Notes: generated from the sequence alone by a model not told the origin. A stretch of DNA of 64,000 nt from Neorhizobium sp. (GCA_028283725.1 JAPWKC010000004.1:1-64000), one strand, 5' to 3'; counted from the first letter of the stretch, positions 52,937 to 63,570 are shown. Numbers and translations: made by a program.

Positions 52937-53983
52937 CTAGGCGCTTTTGACCTCGATACGGTCATAGCCTCTGGCACGGTAGATCACCGTCGAGGCGATC
53001 CAGCTGAGGATGAATATAGCGACGACGGCAAAGCCGAAATTCCCAAGATTATCGTTGAAGCCGCCGATCACATCCCACACACCGCCGGTCAGACCGAGCT
53101 TGTCGGAGATCAGACCGAGCGCTTCGAGGCCGCCGATGAAGATGGCGACGACGACCGAGGCGGCGGTGATCGTCAGGTTATACCAGAGCTTGCGCATCGG
53201 ATTGACAAAGGCCCAGCCATAGGCGCGCGTCATCAGCACGCTGTCGAGCGTATCCATCAGCGACATGCCGGCGGTGAAGAGCGCCGGGAAGACGAGGATC
53301 GTCCAGACGGACATGCCTTGCGCCGCCTGCGCGGCCGAAATCCCCAGAAGGCCGATCTCGGTTGCCGTATCGAAACCGAGGCCGAAGAGGAAGCCGATCG
53401 GATACATGTGCCAGGAGCGCCTGACACCGCGGAAGGTCTTCTTGAAGATACGCGCAAACAGGCCGCGGCCCGCCAGAAGCGCGTCGAGATCCTCATCGAC
53501 GATCCGTTCGCCGCGCTTGGCGCGCGAAAACGCCTGCCAGACGCCGCGCAGGATGAAAAGATTGGCGATGCCGATCAGAAGTAGAAAGCCGGCCGAGACT
53601 GTCGTGCCGATCAGTCCGCCGATCTGATGGAATTCCTCCAGCCGGTCCTGCATGGTCGCGGCCGTTGCGGCAATCGCGATCGTGGCGAGAACGACGATGC
53701 TGGAATGGCCGAGCGAGAAGAAGAAGCCGACCGAAAACGGCCGCTTGCCCTCCTGCATCAGCTTGCGCACGACATTGTCGATCGCAGCGATATGATCGGC
53801 GTCGAAGGCATGGCGCAGGCCGAACATATAGGCGATCAGCGCCGTGCCGAGGAGGGCCGGGTGATCGGCGAAGGCGCAGAACGCCCAGATCCAGGCGGCA
53901 ACATTGGCAATGACCAGAAAAGCAAGGACGCCCGCCACTTTTGCTTTGACCAGCAACGGCCGGTCGTCGAAAGGATTGATCAT
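52937..53983 (-). CDS. Nickel/cobalt transporter of the NiCoT family
   Basis: 348 residues from ATG 53983 (a longer frame crosses the NikR operator). The NiCoT signature R-H-A-F-D-A-D-H-I-A-A-I-D-N, plus L-G-H-S-S-I-V-V-L, G-F-D-T-A-T-E-I and L-F-T-A-G-M-S-L-M-D-T, with eight helices. High-affinity Ni or Co uptake. Divergent from nikR with a dyad between them. Confidence 0.85.
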   Translation of the reverse strand: MINPFDDRPLLVKAKVAGVLAFLVIANVAAWIWAFCAFADHPALLGTALIAYMFGLRHAFDADHIAAIDNVVRKLMQEGKRPFSVGFFFSLGHSSIVVLATIAIAATAATMQDRLEEFHQIGGLIGTTVSAGFLLLIGIANLFILRGVWQAFSRAKRGERIVDEDLDALLAGRGLFARIFKKTFRGVRRSWHMYPIGFLFGLGFDTATEIGLLGISAAQAAQGMSVWTILVFPALFTAGMSLMDTLDSVLMTRAYGWAFVNPMRKLWYNLTITAASVVVAIFIGGLEALGLISDKLGLTGGVWDVIGGFNDNLGNFGFAVVAIFILSWIASTVIYRARGYDRIEVKSA

Positions 53984-54006
53984 GATCCGGCATTCCCCTG
54001 ATTTTC

Positions 54007-54036
54007 CGTAAGCACAATTCCATAGAAATGCATACG
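54007..54036. promoter_or_regulatory. Probable NikR operator between nixA-like gene and nikR
   Basis: CGTAAGCA-N14-TGCATACG, that is GTAAGC-N16-GCATAC. The N16 spacing is that of the E. coli NikR operator (GTATGA-N16-TCATAC). It sits in the 103-base spacer shared by both divergent genes. Confidence 0.7.
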
Positions 54037-54086
54037 GCGCGACAGGCAAATGACGGTATCCGGCACGTTTTCCAGCGGAGAGCAAC

Positions 54087-54554
54087 ATGCAGCGTATTTC
54101 CATCACCATCGACGAGGATCTGCTGTCGGCGATCGATGCGCTGAGCCAGAAGCGCGGCTATGCCAGCCGTTCGGAAGCGGTGCGGGATATCGTGCGCGAA
54201 ACTCTGGCGCAGGAGGCAGAGGCCGAGGCCGAAGACGGGCCTTGCGTTGCGGCTCTCTCCTATGTCTACCAGCATGAAACACGCGAGCTTTCCAAGCGGC
54301 TGACATCCGTGCAGCACGATCATCATGACCTGTCGGTCTCGACGCTGCATGTGCATCTGTCGAATGCCGATTGTCTGGAGGTGACGGTCTTGAAGGGCAA
54401 TGCCGGCGCGGTGAGGGCCTTTGCCGATGCTGTCACGTCACAGCGCGGCGTGCGTCACGGGCATCTCAACGTCATCCCGGCCGGCGATGGCGGCGGGCAT
54501 GGTCACGGAGACGATCATGGTCATGATCACGCGCACCCGCATCGCGCAGACTGA
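54087..54554 (+). CDS. nikR: Nickel-responsive repressor NikR with His-rich tail
   Basis: 155 residues. Ribbon-helix-helix N-terminus ([22 protein letters not shown]) and a nickel-binding ACT-like domain with H-D-H-H-D, T-L-H-V-H-L and D-C-L-E. An added C-terminal tail (about residues 133-155) has [16 protein letters not shown], with eight His, which may store or sense more metal. Divergent from the NiCoT gene. Confidence 0.85.
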   Translation: MQRISITIDEDLLSAIDALSQKRGYASRSEAVRDIVRETLAQEAEAEAEDGPCVAALSYVYQHETRELSKRLTSVQHDHHDLSVSTLHVHLSNADCLEVTVLKGNAGAVRAFADAVTSQRGVRHGHLNVIPAGDGGGHGHGDDHGHDHAHPHRAD

Positions 54555-54571
54555 GGTCGGCGGGGATGCGC

Positions 54572-55438
54572 TCAGTTGCCGCCCAGCGAAACGGCGGCGT
54601 TGACGGCGGCGGCGATCAGCACGGCATTGAAGAAGAACGAGACGACCGCGTGCACGAGGTTCAATTTGCGCATTCCGGTCGTGGTGATCGCGACGTCCGA
54701 GGTCTGGGCGGTCATGCCGATAACGAAGGAAAAGTAGAGAAAATCGTAGCCGCCGGGGGCGCTGGTCTGTGGAAAGTCGAGGCCGCCATGCCATTTCGGC
54801 CGGTTTTCCTGTTTCTGGCCAGGCTTCTGGTCAGGCTTCTGGTCCTGTCTGACGAGTTCCGTTGTTTTCAGCGGTTTTTCGCTCGATGCAGGCTTTGCCG
54901 TCTGTGTTCCTGCGCCCTTGGAAGACTTGCCGGCCTGCGCCTGTTTTGCGTCTCGGGGCCTGGTTGCCGCCTTGCCCTGTTTGGCCAGTTTGGCGGATGA
55001 CGGTTCATCCTCCGGCATATCCGTCGGGCGCCAGAAGCGGTGGGCATAGTGCATGGCAAACATCGTATGGATGGTGAGCCAGCCAAGCACGACGGAGGCG
55101 AAGGCAAGCGCGATCTCGCCAATACCGGCCTGAGCGCTGCCGTTCAGGACCTGAAACAGCAGGGCGACGGCTGTGACGGCGGCCAGAAGCGTGACGATCA
55201 GGATCACCGGTTCCGGCTCGTCGTTCGGCGGCGCGCGGCGGCGCAGAACCTGCCCGTCGAGCGCGGGGATGCGAAACGCCATCATGACGAGGTAGAGCGC
55301 AAAGAAGATCACCGCCGAGATCGCCGGAGCCAGGCCGCGCAGAAAGGCGATCAGGATCGGCAGGGCGACGAGCGCGACGACGGCTGCAATGAGGAACGGG
55401 CCGTGACGGTGATGCAGCAGTTTCTTCCAGTGCTCCAT
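54572..55438 (-). CDS. DUF1345 membrane protein with long polar insert
   Basis: 288 residues, five or so transmembrane helices and the DUF1345 motif D-F-L-Y-F-S-F-V-I-G-M-T-A-Q-T-S-D-V. Between helices (about 145-220) is a Lys/Gln/Pro/Ser-rich insert of some 70 residues that most family members lack. Function unknown. Confidence 0.75.
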   Translation of the reverse strand: MEHWKKLLHHRHGPFLIAAVVALVALPILIAFLRGLAPAISAVIFFALYLVMMAFRIPALDGQVLRRRAPPNDEPEPVILIVTLLAAVTAVALLFQVLNGSAQAGIGEIALAFASVVLGWLTIHTMFAMHYAHRFWRPTDMPEDEPSSAKLAKQGKAATRPRDAKQAQAGKSSKGAGTQTAKPASSEKPLKTTELVRQDQKPDQKPGQKQENRPKWHGGLDFPQTSAPGGYDFLYFSFVIGMTAQTSDVAITTTGMRKLNLVHAVVSFFFNAVLIAAAVNAAVSLGGN

Positions 55439-55479
55439 GCGCGTCGCTGTCCTTCACGATGAATGGGGGTTCCTATGCT

Positions 55480-55923
55480 TCAGGCCGCCATCGCTCTTCG
55501 GCAGAGTCGGTCGAAGGTTTGCAGGAATGCGGAGCGGTCGCGCGGCGAGAAGGAGGGATTGTAGCCCTTGCTCTCGCCAGTCTCGCGCAGATGCTGGCCG
55601 AGGTCGCGCATGGCGCTGGCCATGCCGATATTGGCCTCGTCGAAGACGCGGCCGGTCGGGCCGGTGACGAAGGCGCCGGTTGCCACGCAGCGGACGGCAA
55701 GCGGCACGTCGGCAGTGACGACCACGTCGCCCGATGTGGCGCGTTCGGCGATCCAGTCATCGGCGGCATCGAAGCTTGCCGAGACGATGACGTTCTTCAC
55801 CATCGGGTCGCGGGAGGGGCGCAGGCCGGAATTGGCAACGAAGGTGACTTCGAGCCCGAGGCGTTCGGCGACTTTCAAAATTTCCGGCTTGACCGGGCAG
55901 GCGTCGGCATCGACATAGATCAC
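55480..55923 (-). CDS. UPF0178 (YaiI/YqxD) family protein
   Basis: 147 residues, GTG start. I-Y-V-D-A-D-A-C-P-V-K, V-V-T-A-D-V-P-L-A and G-M-A-S-A-M-R-D-L identify this PIN-like family. Biochemical role unknown. Confidence 0.85.
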   Translation of the reverse strand: MIYVDADACPVKPEILKVAERLGLEVTFVANSGLRPSRDPMVKNVIVSASFDAADDWIAERATSGDVVVTADVPLAVRCVATGAFVTGPTGRVFDEANIGMASAMRDLGQHLRETGESKGYNPSFSPRDRSAFLQTFDRLCRRAMAA

Positions 55924-55979
55924 GGCATCACCGATCGCATTTCATCAACGTCATTATCAGCCGACAATGCGGCCATCGG

Positions 55980-56010
55980 GCGATACGCTTTGTCCAGCAA
56001 AGCGTATCGC
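55980..56010. repeat. 13-bp perfect hairpin
   Basis: GCGATACGCTTTG (55980-55992) pairs with CAAAGCGTATCGC (55998-56010) around TCCAG. No T-run follows, so it may be a REP-like element or an mRNA 3' stabiliser of the yegP-like gene. Confidence 0.55.
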
Positions 56011-56024
56011 GTTTGCAGCACTGG

Positions 56025-56213
56025 TCAGACGGTCGCCGTCGTCTGGTCGACGGTTGCAGCCTCGGGAACGTGTTTCTTGATCGATTCGATCGCGCTTACG
56101 GCCGAAGCCTTGGCCTTGTAGCCTTCCGACGAGAACATGGTTTCGCCGTTCGACGCCTTGAAGCGAAAGCGGAATTCGCCGGCCTTGTCCTTGTAGATCT
56201 CGAACTTGTACAT
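56025..56213 (-). CDS. DUF1508 (YegP-like) protein
   Basis: 62 residues from ATG 56213 (GGAG upstream; frame opens earlier at 56285). Y-K-F-E-I-Y-K-D-K-A-G-E-F-R-F-R-F-K-A-S-N-G-E and a Y-K-x-K-A-S-A motif are YegP repeats. Function unknown. Confidence 0.8.
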   Translation of the reverse strand: MYKFEIYKDKAGEFRFRFKASNGETMFSSEGYKAKASAVSAIESIKKHVPEAATVDQTTATV

Positions 56214-56365
56214 CGCGGGTGCTCCGGTTGTTTTAGCGTTAGCGAGAATAGTTGGCCGGCCGTGAATTGCAAGCATCTGGAACATTGCGGTTTGACGCAG
56301 GCAATGCGCTGCGTCTCAAGACGAAGCCGGCCGCGCGATGGCGGCCGGTCCCGTGCTTCTTGTCT

Positions 56366-57493
<1,128 letters not shown>

Positions 57494-57673
57494 GGTGCTT
57501 CTCCTTCAAAGAGTTCCTGGAAATAGTCTTTTTGAACGCATCGACAATATCCAAGCCGTTGCGTCTTATTTGCAGTTGATTCTGGCGGACTTTTGCACGG
57601 GCGGGGGCCGCGCCTCAAGCGTCAAGAGCGATGGATTGTTGTCGCAGCCCGACCTGTGCGCCGACGCTGTCCG

Positions 57674-58312
57674 TCACTTTGCCGTGACGGGCTCGATGAT
57701 CGGGACATGCGGGGAGGCAGAGACCGGAACGGTGCCGTCAAGGCGCGGATCATCGAGGACCTCGACCATCATCGCATAAGGCGTGAAGCCGGACCGCTGA
57801 TAGAAATGCACTGCCGCGGGATGATCCAGATGGCAGGTATGGACCCATAGGCGCGAGATCGGGGGCCGGGAGATCGGGTGCGACCATGCCGTCTCGATCG
57901 CGTGGTTCATCAGCTGGCGTCCGGCGCCGCCGCCGATCGCCTCCTCGACGAGGCCGAAATAGACGATCTCGCATTCGCCCTCGGTGCGGAAATCCATCTC
58001 CAGCAGGCCGAGCCTGCGCGTGCCGTCCGTCAGGACATAGACCTCGACAGCCTGGTGCTGGACCGTCGCTGCCAGATCGTCGTCGGTCTTGATCAGGCGC
58101 GAGACCCACATCCACTGCTGGCCGACCGTGCGATAGAGATCGCGATAATCCTGTGGCAACGGCTTGTCCCAGCGCTCTACGGTGAGGCCAGTCTCCGGCG
58201 ATGGCCGCAGCGCGGGCGCCTCACGCATTTCGAGGCAAGTCACGACAGTCGCGACCTTGCCCGGTGCGACGGGAGAATAGCCTGACGGCAGGATGGGGTT
58301 TTCTGTCTGCAT
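57674..58312 (-). CDS. GNAT-family acetyltransferase
   Basis: 212 residues from ATG 58312; a longer frame to 58531 looks unreal. E-I-V-Y-F-G-L-V-E-E-A-I-G-G-G-A-G-R-Q-L is the acetyl-CoA-binding motif A; F-Y-Q-R-S-G-F is motif B. Substrate unknown. Confidence 0.75.
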   Translation of the reverse strand: MQTENPILPSGYSPVAPGKVATVVTCLEMREAPALRPSPETGLTVERWDKPLPQDYRDLYRTVGQQWMWVSRLIKTDDDLAATVQHQAVEVYVLTDGTRRLGLLEMDFRTEGECEIVYFGLVEEAIGGGAGRQLMNHAIETAWSHPISRPPISRLWVHTCHLDHPAAVHFYQRSGFTPYAMMVEVLDDPRLDGTVPVSASPHVPIIEPVTAK

Positions 58313-58416
58313 CTCGCCTTTGGAGCGTGCCGGGGCCGGAAAGTCAATCGCCGATAGCGATGGTTTTCGGCCCCTTTCGTCACGAGATTTTCCGCGGGCG
58401 GCAGGCATGAAGCCCG

Positions 58417-59169
58417 TCAGGCGGCCTGCTGGTCGTCCTTGTCGCGACCGCCCTCGATGACCAGCCAGCCGGATCGGCGCGATGCTGCCGCAACGGCAGT
58501 TACCGGCATGTCGCCATCCGGTGATCCGCACAGGTCGGCCACGACCTGCTGCCAGCCGCTATGGCTGTCGTCGAAGGCCGCAAGCGCTGCGATCTCGGCC
58601 AGGATCATCGCCTCCGCCGGCGAGGGGTCGAGGCGGCCCTGATCGACGGCGCTTTTTAGAATGCGCCAGACATAGGCGAGGTCGAAGCCGGTCATGCCGC
58701 GCGAGGCCGGGCGCTGCAGCGCATAGGCGCCGGATGCACCGGGGCGGAAGGCAAGCCGGAGCTGATCGAGCGCGAAGGCGCGCAAGCTGTCGGGCGTTGC
58801 GCTTGCCATCTCGATGATATGGAGGACCAGTTCGATTTCCGGCCAGGTTGCAATGACTTCCTCATCGCCGGCCAGAACGCGGATGAGCCAGCCGCAGGTC
58901 GCCTCGTCGACGCTGCCATCATGGCCGCGATCGATGACGAAGGCTGCGAGGCTTTCGACGAAATAGGTCTCCCAGGCTCTGGCCTGGTCCGGGCATGCGC
59001 GGTGGATGGCAAGCAGCGTATGCGCGTCGGCGATCGTCGCGATGCCCTTGGGGAACATCTGCGTGCGCAAACGTAAAACGTCGTCGGACGTGATCCGACG
59101 CCGACCGGCTATGGAACATGCCGGTTCAGACAGGTTTGGGGTCTTCATCCCTCTACTCCGTTTCATCAT
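58417..59169 (-). CDS. Conserved hypothetical protein
   Basis: 250 residues, helical, no signal peptide, no catalytic motifs noticed (R-R-I-T-S-D-D-V-L-R-L-R ... A-Y-V-W-R-I-L-K-S-A-V). Present in rhizobial genomes as far as I can tell; function unknown. Confidence 0.6.
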   Translation of the reverse strand: MMKRSRGMKTPNLSEPACSIAGRRRITSDDVLRLRTQMFPKGIATIADAHTLLAIHRACPDQARAWETYFVESLAAFVIDRGHDGSVDEATCGWLIRVLAGDEEVIATWPEIELVLHIIEMASATPDSLRAFALDQLRLAFRPGASGAYALQRPASRGMTGFDLAYVWRILKSAVDQGRLDPSPAEAMILAEIAALAAFDDSHSGWQQVVADLCGSPDGDMPVTAVAAASRRSGWLVIEGGRDKDDQQAA

Positions 59170-59246
59170 GAAACTGGGAAAGACCCTAACGGAGAGAAGT
59201 TTAGGACGGCCGAATAAGGGCGGTTAACGGGTTCTCACGAAAATCG

Positions 59247-60218
59247 CTAAACCACCTTTGCGTCCATCTGGGCCTGTCTCGTTCTGACGCGTTCGCGCCA
59301 GATGATGAACAGGCCGGAGCCGACGATGATGGCGATGCCGAGCCATTTGGAGGCGGTCGGGAAATCACCGAACAGCGCATAGCCGAGGACGGTTGCCGAG
59401 ATGATCTCGAAATACTGGAAGGGTGCCAGCAGCGAAAGCGGCGCCATGCGGAAGGCGCGCACGACGAGAAGGTGCATGTAGCCGGAAATCGAGCCGAGCA
59501 TGACGAGAAGCACGAGCCCCGTTAGCGAGGCGGGCAGGGAGGCCTCGAAATTGGGCTCGCCTGCGGCATTGCCGATCGCCAGCACGACAGCGGTGAAGAG
59601 AGTGCCGCCGAGGCCGGCCATGACCTGCATGACGAGCGGGCTGTCGCCTTCGCCGATGGCGCGGTTCAAAAACAGATAGAGCGTATAGAGAAAGGCGCAG
59701 ACGACCGGCAGAAGTGCGGTCCAGCCAAAAATCTCGTAGCTCGGCTGGATGACGATCATCGCGCCGCCGAAGCCGACGGCGATCGCCAGCCAGCGCCGCC
59801 AGCCGACCCGGTCGCCGAGAAACAGCGCCGACATCATCGTCAGCATGAAGGGCTCGACGAAATAGATGGCAAAGACATCCGCCAGCGGCATGTATTTGAC
59901 CGCCATGAAGAACATCAGGCTGGCTGCGGCGTGGAGCGCGCCCCGCAGCAGGTTCATCCACGGGCGCTTTGCTTCAAACAGCGCCCGGCCGTGGAGAAGT
60001 GCGAGCGGCAGGACGCAGACGAACTGGAAGAAAAACCGGTAGAAAGTCACCTGGCCCGGCGACATGGCCTCGAAGGTCGCCATGTATTTGGCGATCGCGT
60101 CCATGGTCGGCAGGATGATCATGCACAATGCCATGATCGCCATGCCCTTCATCGGGTTTTCGGGCGTGGGTGACGATTGGCTCGGAGATGTCATTCTGCG
60201 GGTTCCGGTGAACGCCAT
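59247..60218 (-). CDS. DMT-family transporter (EamA/RarD-like)
   Basis: About 323 residues from ATG 60218; TTG 60224 and internal ATG 60194 are alternatives. Ten helices in two EamA repeats (M-A-L-C-M-I-I-L-P-T-M-D-A-I-A-K-Y, Y-F-V-E-P-F). Substrate unknown. Confidence 0.75.
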   Translation of the reverse strand: MAFTGTRRMTSPSQSSPTPENPMKGMAIMALCMIILPTMDAIAKYMATFEAMSPGQVTFYRFFFQFVCVLPLALLHGRALFEAKRPWMNLLRGALHAAASLMFFMAVKYMPLADVFAIYFVEPFMLTMMSALFLGDRVGWRRWLAIAVGFGGAMIVIQPSYEIFGWTALLPVVCAFLYTLYLFLNRAIGEGDSPLVMQVMAGLGGTLFTAVVLAIGNAAGEPNFEASLPASLTGLVLLVMLGSISGYMHLLVVRAFRMAPLSLLAPFQYFEIISATVLGYALFGDFPTASKWLGIAIIVGSGLFIIWRERVRTRQAQMDAKVV

Positions 60219-60367
60219 GTTCAATCACGGCGCCGGGCGATGTTCAAGGGCATCAACGAGAGACACTTTCCCGGATGATGCCGGCCGCGTGAAGCCGGTT
60301 CCGGCAGCCCGGCTCGCGGTGGCGGCCTCGCTATGCCGACTTCGCGACGCCAGCCTCTCGATGCGGC

Positions 60368-60589
60368 TCAGTGCTGGCGAAGCCCGCCCGCATCTTCCTT
60401 TGCCGCATTGCCTGCGAGCATCATGACATAATCGTCGGCTGCATCGGCAAGCGCCAACGCGATCTCCTCCCGCGACAGGCCGTGGCGGGTGAGGACATCG
60501 ATCAACTTGAACATGGCTGCCTCGACCTTGAAACGGGTCTCGGCTGTCGGACCGGTGGGTTCACCGGCGATTATCGTTTGAATACCCAT
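60368..60589 (-). CDS. Small hypothetical protein
   Basis: 73 residues from ATG 60589. Helical (F-K-L-I-D-V-L-T-R-H-G-L-S-R-E-E-I-A-L), no known family. A longer frame to 60643 lacks support. Confidence 0.5.
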   Translation of the reverse strand: MGIQTIIAGEPTGPTAETRFKVEAAMFKLIDVLTRHGLSREEIALALADAADDYVMMLAGNAAKEDAGGLRQH

Positions 60590-60694
60590 CCCGTTTCCCC
60601 CGGTTCGGTAGGCGGACAATGACACAGATTTTGCGCCGCACAACAGGCGTCTAATTTAGCGGTTAATTGCAATGGTGAATCGCCATGCAGGCGG

Positions 60695-60895
60695 TTAACG
60701 CCTCTGGATGAGCGAGAGGACGGCCTCGACGACCGATGACCCGCAGAACGGTCCGAGGACAAGCATGAGAACATTGAAGCCGAGGACCCAGACCACGAGA
60801 CGTTCCTGCGCCGGCGTCAGTCGCCGCGCCGGCGGCTCGGGCTTCTGGGGACGTGGATGATAGCTGCCGAGATCACGAAACATCATGGGCTCCAT
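60695..60895 (-). CDS. Small single-helix membrane protein
   Basis: 66 residues from ATG 60895 (the ATGs at 60886 and 60883 are also possible; the longer frame runs through the tRNA gene). R-R-L-T-P-A-Q-E-R-L then helix W-V-L-G-F-N-V-L-M-L-V-L-G-P. Function unknown. Confidence 0.5.
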   Translation of the reverse strand: MEPMMFRDLGSYHPRPQKPEPPARRLTPAQERLVVWVLGFNVLMLVLGPFCGSSVVEAVLSLIQRR

Positions 60896-61003
60896 CGGGT
60901 GTGAAGCAGATCCTAGCATGTCTTGAAGGCTTTGGGGATGATATCGCGAACGGTGTGGCTCAGGACCTGCGCTCTTCGGCTGGCGTATTGCCATAAAACA
61001 AAA

Positions 61004-61023
61004 AACCCGGCCGAAGCCGGGTT
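61004..61023 (-). terminator. Terminator of tRNA-Leu copy 1
   Basis: AACCCGGC/GCCGGGTT stem with a TTCG loop on the minus strand, followed by a T-run (TTTTGTTTT). Confidence 0.8.
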
Positions 61024-61027
61024 GATT

Positions 61028-61112
61028 TGGTGCGGTCGAGAAGACTCGAACTTCCACGGGTTGCCCCACAGCGACCTCAACGCTGCGCGTCTACCAATTC
61101 CGCCACGACCGC
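61028..61112 (-). tRNA. tRNA-Leu (GAG), copy 1
   Basis: Acceptor stem GCGGTCG pairs with CGACCGC, anticodon loop with GAG (CAGCGTT-GAG-GTCGCTG), long variable arm and T-arm AGTTCGAGTCTTCT; CCA is encoded. Confidence 0.9.
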
Positions 61113-61363
61113 ATCGTGGTAGGCCGAATTGCTTCGGCGAGCGGGGATGTAGCAAAAGGATTTCGGCTGCACAAGTGTGCCCTGGGGCGCAATACCAGTG
61201 TTTTTTTACGGGTGAGGCTAATCCCTGCCGCGATAGCCTGAACTCATAGGCGCGATCGCCGATGACCTGGACAGTGAAGCGGACGAAGGCTGGTGTGATC
61301 GGGTCCGGCGGCCTGTTGCGCGTGGCTGCCTCGAAGGGCTAAGGCATTGCCGAAAAAACAAAA

Positions 61364-61383
61364 AACCCGGCCGAAGCCGGGTT
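61364..61383 (-). terminator. Terminator of tRNA-Leu copy 2
   Basis: Same hairpin as copy 1, followed by the T-run TTTTTTGTTTTTT. Confidence 0.8.
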
Positions 61384-61387
61384 GATT

Positions 61388-61472
61388 TGGTGCGGTCGAG
61401 AAGACTCGAACTTCCACGGGTTGCCCCACAGCGACCTCAACGCTGCGCGTCTACCAATTCCGCCACGACCGC
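61388..61472 (-). tRNA. tRNA-Leu (GAG), copy 2
   Basis: Identical to the copy at 61028-61112. The upstream half of the repeat differs by a one-base insertion, so promoters may differ. Confidence 0.9.
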
Positions 61473-61681
61473 ATCCGTGGTAGGCCGAATTGCTTCGGCG
61501 AGCGGGGATGTAGCAAAAGGATTCTCACTGCACAAGTGTAGGGTGACAGTTTTTTGAACGATAGTTTCCGCAGCGCGAAATGAGCCCGGATTTCCAGGCT
61601 TCCAGCAGTGGAAAACTTTTATCCGATGGCTTATCTGCGGGTTGACTGTATCCGTCCCAGGACGAAAAAGGCAGAGAAATC

Positions 61682-62440
61682 ATGCAGACCCGCACCGACC
61701 TCGATCTTTCCATGCTGCCTTTTCCAGAATCTGCGCCCGTTCGCTGGAGAATCTCCGACGACCTCGTCTCTTATGAAGAGGCGATCGAGACGATGGAACG
61801 CGAGGTGGCCGATATCGCCGATGGAAAAGCCGACGAACTCGTGTGGCTGCTCGAACATCCGCCGCTCTACACGGCGGGGACCAGCGCCAATGCCGCCGAT
61901 CTGATCGAGCCCAATCGCTTTCCCGTGCATCAGACGGGCAGGGGCGGTGAATATACCTATCATGGTCCCGGTCAAAGGGTGGCCTATGTGATGCTCGATC
62001 TCAAACGCCGCCGGCAGGACGTGCGCGCCTACGTGGCGGCGCTCGAGGAACTGGTGATCCGCACGCTCGACATGATGAACGTCAAGGGGGAACGGCGCGA
62101 GGACCGGGTGGGCGTGTGGGTCAGGCGCCCGGAAAAGCCGCTGCTCTTGGATGGCAGGATGGCGGAGGACAAGATCGCAGCGCTCGGCATCCGCCTGCGC
62201 CGCTGGGTGAGCTTTCACGGATTGTCGCTCAACGTCGATCCCGACCTGTCGCATTTTTCCGGCATCGTGCCGTGCGGCATTAGTTCCTACGGGGTGACCA
62301 GCCTCGTCGATCTCGGGCTGCCGGTGATGATGGCGGATGTCGATATCCGGCTGCGGGAGGCTTTCGAGGAGATTTTCGGGCCGACGGCCAATGATACGCA
62401 AGGCACGCTCTGTCCGGCCGAGACGGCCGTTCAGGAATGA
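61682..62440 (+). CDS. lipB: Octanoyltransferase LipB
   Basis: 252 residues. Transfers octanoyl from ACP to lipoyl domains. [14 protein letters not shown]164 in E-D-K-I-A-A-L-G-I, and C198 in G-I-V-P-C-G-I are the catalytic set. Provides the lipoyl group needed by GcvH encoded in this window. Confidence 0.9.
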   Translation: MQTRTDLDLSMLPFPESAPVRWRISDDLVSYEEAIETMEREVADIADGKADELVWLLEHPPLYTAGTSANAADLIEPNRFPVHQTGRGGEYTYHGPGQRVAYVMLDLKRRRQDVRAYVAALEELVIRTLDMMNVKGERREDRVGVWVRRPEKPLLLDGRMAEDKIAALGIRLRRWVSFHGLSLNVDPDLSHFSGIVPCGISSYGVTSLVDLGLPVMMADVDIRLREAFEEIFGPTANDTQGTLCPAETAVQE

Positions 62441-62592
62441 CATCGGTAGAAGGTTTGCGGCTCGCCTAAAGCATGTCGGGAACTTGCCGTTTTGCCTGAC
62501 GCGCCTTGGCGTCTTCTTTTTTACGCATGTCTTACCCGAAACCGCAGGCCGCTTTCGGATCAAGACATGTTTTGACGATAACGGATGATATC

Positions 62593-63012
62593 ATGGGATT
62601 GAAGGTCAAACATCGGCCGAACGGGGCCATTGCAAGCGTCGGTCGCGCAGGTCGGCCCGTCGTCAGCAGTGCGACCGGCGGGAGGATCGATATCGTCACC
62701 GGCGCTTCCGAGCCAGGCTATAATCCCGTCGACCTGCTTTATGCGTCGCTTGCCTCGTGTCTGGCGCTCAGTGCACGGATTGCGGCAAGCCGCCTGTCGC
62801 TGCTGGACCGGTTCGTCGGTGTCGTTGTCTCTGTTTCCGGGGAAAAGACGGAGGAAGAGCCGATGCGTGTGGTGCGGATGTCGGTGCATATCGCCGTCGA
62901 GGGTAATTTGACCGAAGCCGAGCGCGCAGGCATCGTCCATATGGCCGAAGAGATCTGCACGGTCAGCAACACGCTTAAAACGTCGCCTTCGATGATGCTG
63001 AGTTTCGATTGA
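62593..63012 (+). CDS. OsmC-family protein
   Basis: 139 residues from ATG 62593 (frame opens at 62506). Has the two-domain OsmC fold with C in L-A-S-C-L-A-L and a second C in E-E-I-C-T-V-S-N-T-L. Probable peroxide-detoxifying thiol protein of the YhfA-like branch. Confidence 0.75.
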   Translation: MGLKVKHRPNGAIASVGRAGRPVVSSATGGRIDIVTGASEPGYNPVDLLYASLASCLALSARIAASRLSLLDRFVGVVVSVSGEKTEEEPMRVVRMSVHIAVEGNLTEAERAGIVHMAEEICTVSNTLKTSPSMMLSFD

Positions 63013-63072
63013 AATCCGCTCACATCGTCATCGCAGGACGCTGTCTCCAGCAGGAGACAGCGCGCGCCATCG

Positions 63073-63570
63073 TCAGTCGCTATCGGGTATTCGGGAATCC
63101 ACGCCTGCAAGGCGCAGGTGGTTGACGACCAGACGTACGCCGGCCACGCGCTCGACGGCAGTTTCGATGCGCCTTGAAGTGGACTGGTCATCGACGACGC
63201 CGCTGATCGTCACCTCACCGTCGATAACGTGGAGATCGAGGCCATTCATGTCGGCAATGTCGAGTGCATCGAGAGCGTCGGTGATGCGTTCCTCCAGATC
63301 GTCGGCGTTTTCGACACCTTTGGTGACGGGGCGGATATCGTCGACGAGCCGTTCCTCTTGTCCGTCGAAATCGGCGCCATCCACCTGATAGCCGCCGTTG
63401 CGGCCTTCGTCGAAATTGGCTTGCGGCTGGCCGTAGGCCATATTGTCGACCGGGCGGCTGCCGGCGCCTGCCGCATCGTCATAGGGCCAGCCTTCGTCGA
63501 TGTCGCGTTCTTCGTAGTCGCGAAAATCCTCCTCGCGGGAGATGTCGTCGACCTTGCGTTTGAGAGCCAT
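63073..63570 (-). CDS. BON-domain protein
   Basis: 165 residues, AAGGAG upstream. N-terminal 85 residues are acidic and disordered; the C-terminus is a BON domain (L-E-E-R-I-T-D-A-L, D-G-E-V-T-I-S-G-V-V, R-V-A-G-V-R-L-V-V-N-H). No signal peptide. Possibly membrane or lipid interaction. Confidence 0.75.
   Translation of the reverse strand: MALKRKVDDISREEDFRDYEERDIDEGWPYDDAAGAGSRPVDNMAYGQPQANFDEGRNGGYQVDGADFDGQEERLVDDIRPVTKGVENADDLEERITDALDALDIADMNGLDLHVIDGEVTISGVVDDQSTSRRIETAVERVAGVRLVVNHLRLAGVDSRIPDSD

Larger units (their letters stand above)
60995..61178. repeat. Copy 1 of a tandem duplication (tRNA-Leu + terminator)
   Basis: About 184 bases nearly identical to 61355-61539, offset 360. The copies share terminator, whole tRNA and about 50 bases of upstream DNA; one base is inserted after the tRNA of copy 2. 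Confidence 0.8.
61355..61539. repeat. Copy 2 of the tandem duplication
   Basis: Matches 60995-61178 (see there). Confidence 0.8.
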
